Shown here piece after piece: positions 20,492 to 28,590 of a stretch of 64,000 nucleotides of DNA. Under the pieces are notes generated by a model, which saw only the letters and a program-made list of their open reading frames with translations, ran no database searches and had not been told where the DNA came from. Made by a program: the position numbers and the translations under genes. Within the stretch, counting starts at the first letter, position 1; each line of letters begins with the position of its first letter. The stretch is from Pseudomonas viciae (GTDB lineage Bacteria; Pseudomonadota; Gammaproteobacteria; Pseudomonadales; Pseudomonadaceae), in NCBI RefSeq assembly GCF_004786035.1, contig NZ_CP035088.1, positions 62,001 through 126,000 of the forward strand. The letters are read 5' to 3'.

Positions 20492-20803
20492 ATGCTCGAC
20501 TCCCTGGAAAAAATGCTCGCCAAGGGTGTGGATAACTCCCTGCTGCGCTTCGGCCTGGGCAAGGGTTACCTGGACCTCGGCGAATTCGCCCGGGCAGCCG
20601 AACACCTTCAGCACTGCGTCGAATTCGACCCCAAATATTCGGCGGCATGGAAACTGCTGGGCAAGGCCCACCAAGGCCACGGCGACCTACCGGCGGCCCG
20701 CCACGCCTGGGAACAAGGCCTCGAAGCCGCCCGAGCCCACGGCGACAAACAAGCCGAAAAAGAAATGACCGTGTTCCTCAAAAAACTGGACCGCCAGCGC
20801 TGA
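20492..20803 (+). CDS. Small tetratricopeptide-repeat protein
   Basis: 103 residues, all helical. Two TPR units are visible: LLRFGLGKGYLDLGEFARAA (about 17-36) and AAWKLLGKAHQGHGDLPAAR (about 51-70). The C-terminus is basic. It is a soluble partner-binding protein of unknown role. Its last 13 codons reappear as a diverged copy at 21991-22029 (see findings). Confidence 0.85.
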   Translation: MLDSLEKMLAKGVDNSLLRFGLGKGYLDLGEFARAAEHLQHCVEFDPKYSAAWKLLGKAHQGHGDLPAARHAWEQGLEAARAHGDKQAEKEMTVFLKKLDRQR

Positions 20804-20828
20804 AAACTTTCAGCCCAGCACAGCCCCC

Positions 20829-20868
20829 GTGGCGAGGGAGCTTGCTCCCGCTTGAGTGCAAAGCACTC
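20829..20868. repeat. Two-hairpin REP element
   Basis: GGGAGCTTGCTCCC hairpin, then GAGTGC-AAA-GCACTC (20854-20868), then six A. Same architecture as 4731-4772. Confidence 0.75.
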
Positions 20869-20927
20869 ATAAAAAAGCCCACCCCCAACCCACTGCCAAT
20901 CCGCTAAAAGCTCAGACGGCGCAAAAA

Positions 20928-21020
20928 CTGTGGGAGCAAAGCTTGCTCGCGATAGCGGTAGACCAGCCAAACCCGTTGTCGACAGCCCTGCCCCAATCGC
21001 GAGCAAGCTTTGCTCCCACA
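20928..21020. repeat. REP inverted pair
   Basis: CTGTGGGAGCAAAGCTTGCT at the left and AGCAAGCTTTGCTCCCACA at the right, with the usual spacer of about 40 bases. Confidence 0.8.
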
Positions 21021-21056
21021 AGTTTGCGGCTTAACTGGCCGGCATTCCCCGCTCAT

Positions 21057-21102
21057 GAAAAGGGGACAGAATTATTGGCTGGAAATAAATCTGCCCTTTT
21101 TC
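21057..21102. repeat. GGGGACAGA-type palindrome, copy a
   Basis: AAAAGGGGACAGAATTATT faces AAATAAATCTGCCCTTTT across a short loop. It belongs to the family at 21712, 21943, 31328, 32127 and 33535, all confined to 21-34 kb. It stands just past the stop of the DUF6201-like gene. Confidence 0.7.
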
Positions 21103-21125
21103 TGAAGCGATTCACTCCGCCCCCG

Positions 21126-21554
21126 CTAGCCCGGCTGATTACCGATGCAATCAGGCAGGTCGGTGCCAATCGTGATCATTTCGACGGAAACTGTGGGGTG
21201 GCTGCCGAAGCCCCAAGACACAGGTCCCCCATAATTCACCAGATCGTAGATCGCGCTTTCGCCAATCAGCTGGCCGTTGCGATTATCGTACAGGCGAAAA
21301 AAGGCCGGAATCTCCCAGCGAACAAACCACTGCTGCTGCTCTGGCTCATCCGGGGGCGACTGGGGGTGAAAGAGGCCGGGCAGTAACCAAAAAGGTTTGA
21401 ATTCCTGAACTCGGTAGCAGCCGTTGGGGCTGATCCTGGCGGCGCCAACGGGCTTCGCCAGAGCCTTTTCCCACCACTGTGAAACGGCCCATAGCCCCGT
21501 GCAGAACACGATTGCAATGAGGGCTAACGTTGGGAGCCGGGTTAGTTTTTTCAT
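21126..21554 (-). CDS. DUF6201-like single-span membrane protein
   Basis: 142 residues if started at the ATG at 21554 (MKKLTRLPTLAL), which opens a typical positive-then-hydrophobic membrane anchor (about residues 5-23). The rest is exported: NGCYRVQEFKPFWLLPGLFH and an IYDLVNYGGP segment recall the DUF6201 family of small Gram-negative envelope proteins. The family assignment is from memory and moderate. It is a solitary gene between GGGGACAGA palindromes and between the two copies of the TPR 3' end, so it looks recently inserted. Confidence 0.6.
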   Translation of the reverse strand: MKKLTRLPTLALIAIVFCTGLWAVSQWWEKALAKPVGAARISPNGCYRVQEFKPFWLLPGLFHPQSPPDEPEQQQWFVRWEIPAFFRLYDNRNGQLIGESAIYDLVNYGGPVSWGFGSHPTVSVEMITIGTDLPDCIGNQPG

Positions 21555-21711
21555 GTTCGCAGACCTATCGGTAACTCGCATATGAAGTTGTTCCCACTCT
21601 TGAGCCCCTGGCACTGGGCTAACGCTCAATGCGCGGTTTGACTGCCGGAATGGCAGTCACCTTACTCAAGGCAGATTTGAGACGTTGCGGGCAAGCTATT
21701 GAGGGACAGAA

Positions 21712-21762
21712 AAGGGGACACCCAATAGCCGGTATCAAGTCAAGGCTAACGGGTGTCCCCTT
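21712..21762. repeat. GGGGACA-type palindrome, copy b
   Basis: AAGGGGACACCC (21712-21723) and its perfect inverse GGGTGTCCCCTT (21751-21762) flank 27 bases. Confidence 0.75.
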
Positions 21763-21812
21763 ATTCCTTGAGACGGGTTGCATCGATAGCAGAGTAGAGG
21801 GTCGTCCAAGCA

Positions 21813-21897
21813 CCTCCCTTCGTCTCGTAAAGTGGCAACCCGACTGAGCCGTGCCTATAGTCTTTGGCGCCATTTTGGCTATCGGAGGCATGGACAT
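21813..21897 (+). repeat. Direct repeat B, left copy (orphan leader)
   Basis: About 85 bases nearly identical to 28507-28590, in the same orientation. It includes the promoter-like TGGCAA-17-TATAGT (21833-21861), the shared TTTGGCGCCA, a GGAGG and the start GGCATGGACAT. Here the frame runs only ten codons before a stop, so the gene that should follow is missing. Confidence 0.85.
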
Positions 21898-21942
21898 TGT
21901 GAAAAGGGGACTGTGTGTGTGAAAAGGGGACTGTGAAAAGGG

Positions 21943-21984
21943 GACAGATTTATTTGCGGCAAATAAATCTGTCCTCTTATACCC
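21943..21984. repeat. GGGGACAGA-type palindrome, copy c, with tandem half-units
   Basis: GGGGACAGATTTATTTG faces CAAATAAATCTGTCCTC. Two further half-units, GTGAAAAGGGGACTGT, precede it in tandem from about 21899. Confidence 0.75.
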
Positions 21985-21990
21985 AAAAAA

Positions 21991-22029
21991 AAATGACCGT
22001 GTTCCTTAAAAAACTGGATTGCCAGCGCT
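21991..22029 (+). repeat. Direct repeat A, right copy (tail of TPR gene)
   Basis: 36 of 39 bases match 20763-20801, the last codons of the TPR gene. Both are followed by a few unrelated bases. It lies 26 bases before the stop of the bpX6-like gene. Confidence 0.85.
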
Positions 22030-22055
22030 CATAAAAATCCCACCCCGGCGGCGCG

Positions 22056-25016
22056 TCACTGCACCGACAAAGTTCGAGTCATAGAGCGGGTTGTGTCGAC
22101 ATGCCACAGGCGGCCCTGATGGTCGAAAAGCACCCATTCATTACCCACGCAACGCAGTTGCGCATGATGCAGCGGCCAGTGCAGGACGGCGCATAACCGG
22201 TCACTGTGGCGGTGGATGAAGTGCCAGCGTGCCTCATCGTCGCCGGTTGCGTAGCAGACCACCAGCCACTGCTCAAACGAGTAGATGTACAACGGATCGG
22301 TAAACTCTTGAATCAGACCGGGCAAGGGATAGCGCTTGCTCGTGCCGCCTTCGTACGCCCTCAGCATGGGATCGCTGTCGGCTTCATGCTCGATCCAGAA
22401 CTCAGTGGTTCGGCCCGTCGCGTTATACACCTGCCAACTGTGTTCCTGACGCCGCGCGGGCATAGAGTCGCGGCTGAGCAATCGGCGGTCGGGCAGGCGG
22501 TAATGCCAGAGCTGGAAATTGTGTGGGGTTTCCAGCAATACGGATTCGTTGCACTCGTCATCCCGAAGGAAGGTAACCTGCCCGGGCAGATCGCCGACGT
22601 GCCAGAGTGTTTCGAACCGGCGATCCACGTCCACGACGCGCAATTGCGAGCCTCGGCCGACGGTCCAGGACGTGCCGTCGAAATTCTTGGCGAAGGCATC
22701 CAGCATCAGCACGCCCAGATCGCTGGCGCTGCGATTGACCAGATCCAGTTTGCAGATGCGCCAGACGTCGCCGCGACGCGCGAGCGCCAGCGCGACCTGT
22801 CGGCTGTGGCCCAGCACGATGGTCTGGGCGGGTACCGGAAAGTGAAAGGCCGTCTTGCCGCTAGCCTCTACCACCAACGCGCCAGCTTCGCCCAGTGCCA
22901 AAAGGTAGCGTCCGTCGGTCAAGGGCACGGCATCGCAGAGAGTCCGGTTGCCCCTTTCTGGCGCCGAGAACGACAAGGGGTCGCTTACCCGCTCAAGGCC
23001 CTGATTAAGAAGTTTGTTCTTGGGAAGGGCGCTGCCGGGCAAGTCCGCTTGTAGCAATTTGTCCTTGCTCATTTTTACCAGCGCTTGAAGCTGGTTCTGG
23101 GTGAGATGGGCGTGTGGCCCGGCCTGATCGCGGATCATCGCCCGCACGGTCGCGGCAGCCAGCCAGGCCAGCGCGGGACTGTGGGCCTTGTGGGCCAGCA
23201 GCGCCTGGGCCAACGTGGCGCGCTCCATAATCCGCTCGGGGTCGTTGCGCAGTTTTTCGACCCAGCTTTCGTATGTCGAGAGGGTGTCGGGTAGCAGGAT
23301 GGCCCGTTTCACCAGTGCGCCGATGGCCAGGCTCCCTCCTGCGGCCTCGGCGGCCAACAGCCATTGTGTGGCGCGTTCGTGCTCTGCCGGCAGACTCCAG
23401 ATCACGTCCACCGCCTGCAACCACAAACCTTTCTCGGTCAGAGCCAGCGCCCATTCCAGGCGCAGACGCGCGGCGGCTTCCGGCCATTTCTTTTCGAGCA
23501 AGAGGACGGCATCGGCGAACGCGTTGTCGCGCCGCGCCACTTGCAACGCTCGCTGCCAATCTCCTGCCAGGCATAGCAGGCGCACGATGGTTGAGCTGGG
23601 CACATCCCAGGCCAGCGCAAGGTCGGCCGCCTGTTGGTGGCGCTGGTGTTTTTCCAGGTAGTCGAGGGCTTCATGTCGTGCCCTCAACAGCTCGGCCAGG
23701 ACAAATACAGCTTCCTCGATACGCCCCTCGCGATCCAGTCGCTCAAAGGACTGCCGGTAGACCTGCTTGAGGTGGGTTCCAAGATCTGCCTCAAACAGCA
23801 TGCTGGTGCGAGGCCCCGATTGCTGGGTGAGCGTCAGATCCTGGCGCCTGTTGGGCGTGCCGAAGGCTTGACCTGCATCGCCCTGGCCGCCGCCCAGCGG
23901 GATGGCGTGGCGCAGTGCTTCTTCCAGGTCGCCATTTTCGAACATTTCCAACATGCGTTGCATGTAAGCGGCCTGCCGCTTTCCGTAAAGCGCTGACAGG
24001 CGTGAATTCTGGGTCAGGCGCGTCAGCCAGCGCCGCCATCTGGCCGGGCCACGTGGCTGGCCCGACGCCCGTGGCGGCACGCTCGGCTTCGATGGTCGGG
24101 CGGCATTGGCGGTAGTGGCAGTGGACGTGTTTCTTGCTGCCGAGAGTGTGCCATTGCGCCGCATCCAGGCACGCACGGCCATCAGTATCAGGGTGAAGAG
24201 TGCCGCGCCGATGACCGTCCAAACCAAGACACTGCCCAGATCGAATGTGGAAGGATCCACAGAGCGTGGCGGCTTGGCGCTCTCAGTCGCAGGGGTAGCG
24301 GTCGGCAACTGCGGACCGTCAAGGGACAGAAATCGGTAAAGGCCAATGCCCACGGCCAGCGCAATTAAACCTAGCAGGCCGTTTTTCAACTCGCCGGTAC
24401 TATGCCGGTTGTTCGCCGGGCCTGGCGTGTGACGCGCCGCAGGTACACCAGGTGTGGCGGCCTGACGCTGGCGCTCCAGCAGGGCTTGCATCACCGCCTC
24501 CCGCTCGGGGCTAACCGGCGCAAGCGAGTCACCCAGGATTTCCCGTATGTCGGTCTGTACCGCCAGCGGATCGGCTAGCGGTTCCGGCAATACGTCCTGG
24601 CAGTCGTAGGTGTCGAGCAGCGCGTACTGGCTGACGTCGATCCATTGATCGGGGGCCAGCGCAGTGGCGTCGCGCAGGTGCAGGGCATTGACCCGGGTGC
24701 CGCGTACCAGCCAGATATCGGCGTGGGCCAGGCGCTGCATTTCTTCAGGACTCAGCCGTGCTGAGCAAAGCGCTCGACCCTGGCGGATCAGCGGCCAGCC
24801 AGCGAGCCCTTCACAAAGCATGGCGCGTGCTTTGGGAAAACGCAGCAGGTCGCCGTCGGCAAAACGATAGGCCCTGGCGTCGGTTTGCCAGTGGGTGAGT
24901 ATCAACCGCGCTCGTTCCTGCTCGCTGAATCGCTCGACGGGAAGCCACAGCGCCTCGATCGGTTGATGACCGCTCAGTGCCGGACGGCGAATAATGACTG
25001 CATCAGGTCCGGACAT
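22056..25016 (-). CDS. bpX6-like protein of a MoxR-vWA-beta-propeller ternary system
   Basis: 986 residues. The N-terminal ~150 residues (ALWLPVERFSEQERARLILT, then DADLLRFP-like DGDLLRFPKARAML) resemble the bpX6 domain described computationally in MoxR-vWA-propeller systems. Two membrane spans follow (about 211-230 and 262-284), then a basic linker, a helical-repeat region (about 420-640) and a WD-like propeller at the C-terminus. The start is the ATG at 25016: GGAGG lies nine bases before it but touches the in-frame ATG at 25025. It overlaps the vWA gene by 14 bases and is last in the operon. It probably anchors the complex in the inner membrane; molecular function unknown. Confidence 0.72.
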   Translation of the reverse strand: MSGPDAVIIRRPALSGHQPIEALWLPVERFSEQERARLILTHWQTDARAYRFADGDLLRFPKARAMLCEGLAGWPLIRQGRALCSARLSPEEMQRLAHADIWLVRGTRVNALHLRDATALAPDQWIDVSQYALLDTYDCQDVLPEPLADPLAVQTDIREILGDSLAPVSPEREAVMQALLERQRQAATPGVPAARHTPGPANNRHSTGELKNGLLGLIALAVGIGLYRFLSLDGPQLPTATPATESAKPPRSVDPSTFDLGSVLVWTVIGAALFTLILMAVRAWMRRNGTLSAARNTSTATTANAARPSKPSVPPRASGQPRGPARWRRWLTRLTQNSRLSALYGKRQAAYMQRMLEMFENGDLEEALRHAIPLGGGQGDAGQAFGTPNRRQDLTLTQQSGPRTSMLFEADLGTHLKQVYRQSFERLDREGRIEEAVFVLAELLRARHEALDYLEKHQRHQQAADLALAWDVPSSTIVRLLCLAGDWQRALQVARRDNAFADAVLLLEKKWPEAAARLRLEWALALTEKGLWLQAVDVIWSLPAEHERATQWLLAAEAAGGSLAIGALVKRAILLPDTLSTYESWVEKLRNDPERIMERATLAQALLAHKAHSPALAWLAAATVRAMIRDQAGPHAHLTQNQLQALVKMSKDKLLQADLPGSALPKNKLLNQGLERVSDPLSFSAPERGNRTLCDAVPLTDGRYLLALGEAGALVVEASGKTAFHFPVPAQTIVLGHSRQVALALARRGDVWRICKLDLVNRSASDLGVLMLDAFAKNFDGTSWTVGRGSQLRVVDVDRRFETLWHVGDLPGQVTFLRDDECNESVLLETPHNFQLWHYRLPDRRLLSRDSMPARRQEHSWQVYNATGRTTEFWIEHEADSDPMLRAYEGGTSKRYPLPGLIQEFTDPLYIYSFEQWLVVCYATGDDEARWHFIHRHSDRLCAVLHWPLHHAQLRCVGNEWVLFDHQGRLWHVDTTRSMTRTLSVQ

Positions 25017-26838
25017 GGGTGTCATCCTCCGACTGCGGTTGTGCCTGATTGCACATGACCTGCAACACCCTGCGCTCGTCCCGGACCGAATACACCACCA
25101 GTTCCCGAGCCTTGGTCAGGGCGCCGATCAGTCCGCTCATCGGACAAAAGCTGATTCTGGCAATGGTCTCGTTGGTGGTGAACAGCACATGTTGCTCACC
25201 CCGGCAGTACAAGGCGACGGTCTGCTGGTTGGGGCCGAGCAAGACCATGGAAAATGCCTCGTCCTCCCCAATCAGCAATCCCAGGCCTTTCCAGCCGGGT
25301 CCCAGGTCGACCTGGCTGGTCCGAAGGTCGGGGGCCACCATCTGCCACTGCTGCTGCCCGTCGACCAGGCGCATCCACGCGCAACCGTAAAAGGTTTTGT
25401 TCCAGTGCGGACTTGCCGGGAACAGTACCTGATCGATGTCGACGTCCTTCGCCGTGCCGACCACATAGCCCGTGGACTGGCTGATCCAGGGATTGATTTG
25501 GTGGACATACAATCGACCGGCATCGTGGCGCAGATAGGCCAGCATGCTGCGATCGACCTGCGCCATGCCCACCACCTTATCGGCGATCGAGTGGGTGACA
25601 CCGGGCTGATGCGGGGTGGGCAGCTTGCCGTTGTCGACCACCCAGAAGGCCAGATGACCCTGGCCGTCGAGCAGGAAAACCCTGCCGTAGGTGCCGTTGT
25701 GCAACCACACCACAGGCAGCAGCGTGGCAGTGCCTGGGGGCAACTGCAGTTGGTCACGCTCGGGGCGGGCGACGGGTTTGAGGCCAGGCATGTTCCAAAA
25801 GACCAGTTGCTCGTCGAGGCTCAGGACCGCGCCGGGCATGCGGCCCGGGAACGTGATCGCCAGCGGCGTGCTGCGGTTGTTCCAGAGAGTCCGGCGAACA
25901 TCGAGCGGTTTTTTCTGCCGGGGAGCCGGAAGCTTGATCACCACAAGCCCAGGCTCGTCGAGCAGTTTCAGGGCGACATGGAAGCCGCTGCTGGCAATGA
26001 TCGGGGCCAGCGTCAGCGCAACCCGTGGAATGAGGGTCTTGACCGCGGTGCGAGCGATCTGTCGCGCGACGTCGAACTCGCCCTTGATCAATTGCAAGGC
26101 AAGGCGCTGGTCGGGGTTGGGCAGGGCAACTTGTCGGGTGGCCCTGTCTTGCAGCGCGACCATCAGGCTGCGGCCATCGAGGCTGTCCTGTATCTGGACC
26201 CGATGAGTGCAGGAGCGGGCGTCGGTGGCAGGCAGTCGTTGGCCGACGATCCAGCGTTCGCCGCTGTCGTAATCCTGTTCCGATAGCCAAGCGCGCCAGG
26301 TGTGCCAGTGCTCATCGCTGACGGTCTGATACGTACGGGCGTCGAGCAGTTGCTTCAAATGCACTGCGCCCTTGAACTCATGTAATTGTGGCGTGTTTTG
26401 CAGGGTCCCCCAGCGCAGCTCGGCCCCGGCTTCGCTGGCCCGGCGGGCGAGCAGGATCAGCAACGCCAGATGCACCAGTCGTGGCCCGCCCAGTTGCAGC
26501 GGGCCGGCGTCGAACAGCACAACGATCATGCGGTTGGCCTGATGAGTGCGATATTGCGGCGCCAGAAACAGGTGTTCGCCAACTGCCGCCCTGCGCAGAA
26601 ATTCGTCGGGTAGCTCATCGGCCAGCAACCACTCGCTGGTCAGCAGTCGTTCATATGGGCCACGGCGTTGCAGATCGCCAAGGCCGTCGGGTTCGGGCTC
26701 GCCGCCCTGCTGCATGCCACGCAATGGACCTAGCAGCGGATTGAGGCGTACGAACAGATCCGCCAGCAATGGCAGCTGTTCGGGGGGAAACCATTGCAGC
26801 CAGTCTCTCCAGGGTTGCAGGGATTGCGGTAATTGCAT
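25003..26838 (-). CDS. Degenerate vWA plus propeller protein of the MoxR system
   Basis: 611 residues. The vWA-like part lies near residues 80-220: strand MIVVLFDAGPLQL occupies the MIDAS position, but the DxSxS metal motif is replaced by DAGPLQ, so metal binding is doubtful. The C-terminal half has repeated four-strand blades (such as LVVWLHNGTYGRVFLLDGQG) expected of a beta-propeller. The ATG overlaps the bpX5 stop (ATGA), so I reject the 57 extra upstream codons. It is the probable target or partner of the MoxR ATPase. Confidence 0.7.
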   Translation of the reverse strand: MQLPQSLQPWRDWLQWFPPEQLPLLADLFVRLNPLLGPLRGMQQGGEPEPDGLGDLQRRGPYERLLTSEWLLADELPDEFLRRAAVGEHLFLAPQYRTHQANRMIVVLFDAGPLQLGGPRLVHLALLILLARRASEAGAELRWGTLQNTPQLHEFKGAVHLKQLLDARTYQTVSDEHWHTWRAWLSEQDYDSGERWIVGQRLPATDARSCTHRVQIQDSLDGRSLMVALQDRATRQVALPNPDQRLALQLIKGEFDVARQIARTAVKTLIPRVALTLAPIIASSGFHVALKLLDEPGLVVIKLPAPRQKKPLDVRRTLWNNRSTPLAITFPGRMPGAVLSLDEQLVFWNMPGLKPVARPERDQLQLPPGTATLLPVVWLHNGTYGRVFLLDGQGHLAFWVVDNGKLPTPHQPGVTHSIADKVVGMAQVDRSMLAYLRHDAGRLYVHQINPWISQSTGYVVGTAKDVDIDQVLFPASPHWNKTFYGCAWMRLVDGQQQWQMVAPDLRTSQVDLGPGWKGLGLLIGEDEAFSMVLLGPNQQTVALYCRGEQHVLFTTNETIARISFCPMSGLIGALTKARELVVYSVRDERRVLQVMCNQAQPQSEDDTHVRT

Positions 26839-27284
26839 CAGCGACCTGCCCACCCATCCTGAATGCGTTGCAGATGCCGGGCCGTGACGGGCAGGCATCG
26901 GTCGAGCGGCACCACTACCCTGGGTGCATGCCACAGTAGTAGTGGCGCGCGCGCGAATCTGCCGAGCAGCGCTTGCCCCATCAGATCCAGCGGTGCGTCG
27001 GGTTCCCAACTGGTGGGCAGCCAGAGACCGGGTGCGGCGGGCTCGGTGCAGGCGTAATCAATGCCCTCGACCCATGGCAGGTCATCGACATTGCCCGTGA
27101 CGATCAGCACGTCACGGTTGGCAGTGGCTTGCAGGTGCGCGATCTGGTCTTCGGGCATGCGCTGCAGCCGTGCATGCAGGCGCGCCGCGACTTCGCCCCA
27201 GGCCACGGCGGCCTGCGGTTGGCCGGGCTCGCGCCGCACTCGCCAGTTCCAATCGATGGCCGTGGCGGTGACCATGTTCGTCAT
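26838..27284 (-). CDS. bpX5-like protein of the MoxR system
   Basis: 148 residues, soluble, no signal peptide. WNWRVRREPGQPQAAVAWGE and LWLPTSWEPDAPLDLM resemble the small bpX5 component that accompanies MoxR-vWA-propeller systems. It overlaps the ATPase gene by four bases at its start and the vWA gene by one base at its end (TGATG-type junctions), which implies tight translational coupling. Role unknown; probably an adaptor between ATPase and vWA protein. Confidence 0.65.
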   Translation of the reverse strand: MTNMVTATAIDWNWRVRREPGQPQAAVAWGEVAARLHARLQRMPEDQIAHLQATANRDVLIVTGNVDDLPWVEGIDYACTEPAAPGLWLPTSWEPDAPLDLMGQALLGRFARAPLLLWHAPRVVVPLDRCLPVTARHLQRIQDGWAGR

Positions 27285-28402
27285 GCCTGGGTTGTCAGCA
27301 GATGGGCCACTTGTCCGCGCGCCTCATGCAGGCGCTGGGGGATGGTCTGGCTGTTGAAGTTGGCATCGATTTCGCGCAGCAGTGCTTCCAGCAGTGGGCT
27401 GGCAGGCGGTTCGCTACGCGCCAGGTAATCCTCTGCCGTTTCAAGCAGACGATGCAGGCGGGCCATTGGTTGCAGCGTCGCTTCCTCGACGGCACTGAAC
27501 AGATGGCTGTTGCTGCATTGGGCAAAAAGATCCTGCAACACCTCGCGGCCGTGTTGTTGAATTTCCCGGGTCGGCAGCACGTAAAGCAGGGGCCAGAGAT
27601 CGGCTTCGCTGGCTTCCAGATGTCCGCGCAGCAAAGCCGCCGCTGCGATCAGGCGCTGAGATTTGACGATACGTCGGTCGGAGAGCTGTATACCGGCTTC
27701 CCGCAACCGGCGGATGGCCTGGGCCAGCGCAGGCCGCATCCGTGACAAATCGACGTCCTTGAGCGCGTGGCCCAGCGTGTCGAGCTGAGTCAGCCCCAGC
27801 AGTTGCGGAACCGGGCGCTGCTCCGACTGCCAGCCGCCGGCCAGCATCGCTTCGAGCTGGTTGTCGGGTACTGCGTCCACGAACAGGTGTAGCAAAAAGC
27901 GGTCGCCGAAGGCCGCCAGCGATTCGTCGTCGGGCAGGCCGTTCGCCGCTGCGACACAGACGCGCAAGGGGCACTGGACCTGGGTGTGACCACGGCGGAA
28001 ACGTCGCTCGTTGAGCACGCCAAGCAGAGTATTGAGGATTGCCGTCGAGCCCAGGAACACTTCATCCAGGAACACAATGTCGGCTTCAGGCAGCATGCCG
28101 CTGATATCGGTCTCAACCGTGCCTTCGCGCAGCTTCTTCAGGTCGACCGTGCCAAACAGTTCCGAAGGCTCGGTGAAGCGCCCTAGCAAATACTCGAAGT
28201 AGCGACCGCCCATGGACTGCGCGACTCGACGCACCACGGCGCTTTTCGCCGTGCCGGGCGGGCCCACCACCAGAATGTGCTCCTGGGCGACCGCCGCCAG
28301 TACGATCAACTCGGCCAACTGCTCGCGACCGACCAGGCCCTCGGTGGCTGCGCGAACGGCGTGACGGATCTGACTGGCGGCGAGATCGAGCGAAGCGGAC
28401 AT
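27281..28402 (-). CDS. MoxR-type AAA+ ATPase
   Basis: 373 residues. Walker A GPPGTAKS at 47-54, Walker B IVFLDEVF at 109-116, sensor 1 within VAAANGLP, and the MoxR feature EYLLGRFTEPSELFG between them. MoxR ATPases act as chaperones that remodel vWA proteins. The ATG at 28402 starts right at the domain; the frame's 55 upstream codons have no family similarity and run into the leader repeat. First gene of the four-gene operon moxR-bpX5-vWA-bpX6 and divergent from the calcium-binding-protein gene. Confidence 0.88.
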   Translation of the reverse strand: MSASLDLAASQIRHAVRAATEGLVGREQLAELIVLAAVAQEHILVVGPPGTAKSAVVRRVAQSMGGRYFEYLLGRFTEPSELFGTVDLKKLREGTVETDISGMLPEADIVFLDEVFLGSTAILNTLLGVLNERRFRRGHTQVQCPLRVCVAAANGLPDDESLAAFGDRFLLHLFVDAVPDNQLEAMLAGGWQSEQRPVPQLLGLTQLDTLGHALKDVDLSRMRPALAQAIRRLREAGIQLSDRRIVKSQRLIAAAALLRGHLEASEADLWPLLYVLPTREIQQHGREVLQDLFAQCSNSHLFSAVEEATLQPMARLHRLLETAEDYLARSEPPASPLLEALLREIDANFNSQTIPQRLHEARGQVAHLLTTQA

Positions 28403-28506
28403 GGGGCATCTTCCTTGAATCTGGAGGGCACATCTTGCCTGAAGGAAAGGGCGAACTGGCCAGTTCATCGGCATGCGATGCGCAAGCTTGAGGCTGTATG
28501 CGTCAG

Positions 28507-28590
28507 TCTTCCCTTCGTTTCGTAAATGGCAACCTGACCGAGCCGTGCCTATAGTTTTTGGCGCCACATCGCTATTGGAGGCATGGACAT
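28507..28590 (+). repeat. Direct repeat B, right copy (leader of the calcium-binding-protein gene)
   Basis: Same sequence as 21813-21897 with about ten differences. In this copy the leader is followed by an intact gene. Confidence 0.85.
28527..28555 (+). promoter_or_regulatory. Candidate sigma-S/sigma-70 promoter
   Basis: TGGCAA, 17 bases, then CTATAGT. The weak -35 and C before the -10 hexamer fit a sigma-S-like promoter. Both boxes and their spacing are conserved in the left copy at 21833-21861, which supports them. Confidence 0.5.

Larger units (their letters stand above)
20804..21125. other. Repeat-filled gap between the TPR gene and the DUF6201-like gene
   Basis: A stretch of 322 bases with no gene. 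It contains a two-hairpin REP (20829-20868), a long REP pair (20928-21020) and a GGGGACAGA palindrome (21057-21102). Nothing else was recognised. Confidence 0.7.
21555..22055. other. Gap with duplicated leader and duplicated TPR tail
   Basis: A stretch of 501 bases without a supported gene. It carries a 12-bp inverted repeat (21712-21762), a copy of the leader of the calcium-binding-protein gene (21813-21897), tandem GTGAAAAGGGGACTGT units (about 21899-21945), a GGGGACAGA palindrome and a copy of the TPR gene 3' end (21991-22029). Confidence 0.75.

Noticed and set aside
21619..21897. 92-codon frame on the minus strand
   Set aside because: It owes its resemblance to the frame at 28402-28567 only to the duplicated leader DNA; no ribosome site or family.
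21899..21984. Possible short CRISPR array
   Set aside because: Repeated units are tandem without unique spacers and belong to the palindromic element family; no cas gene is present.
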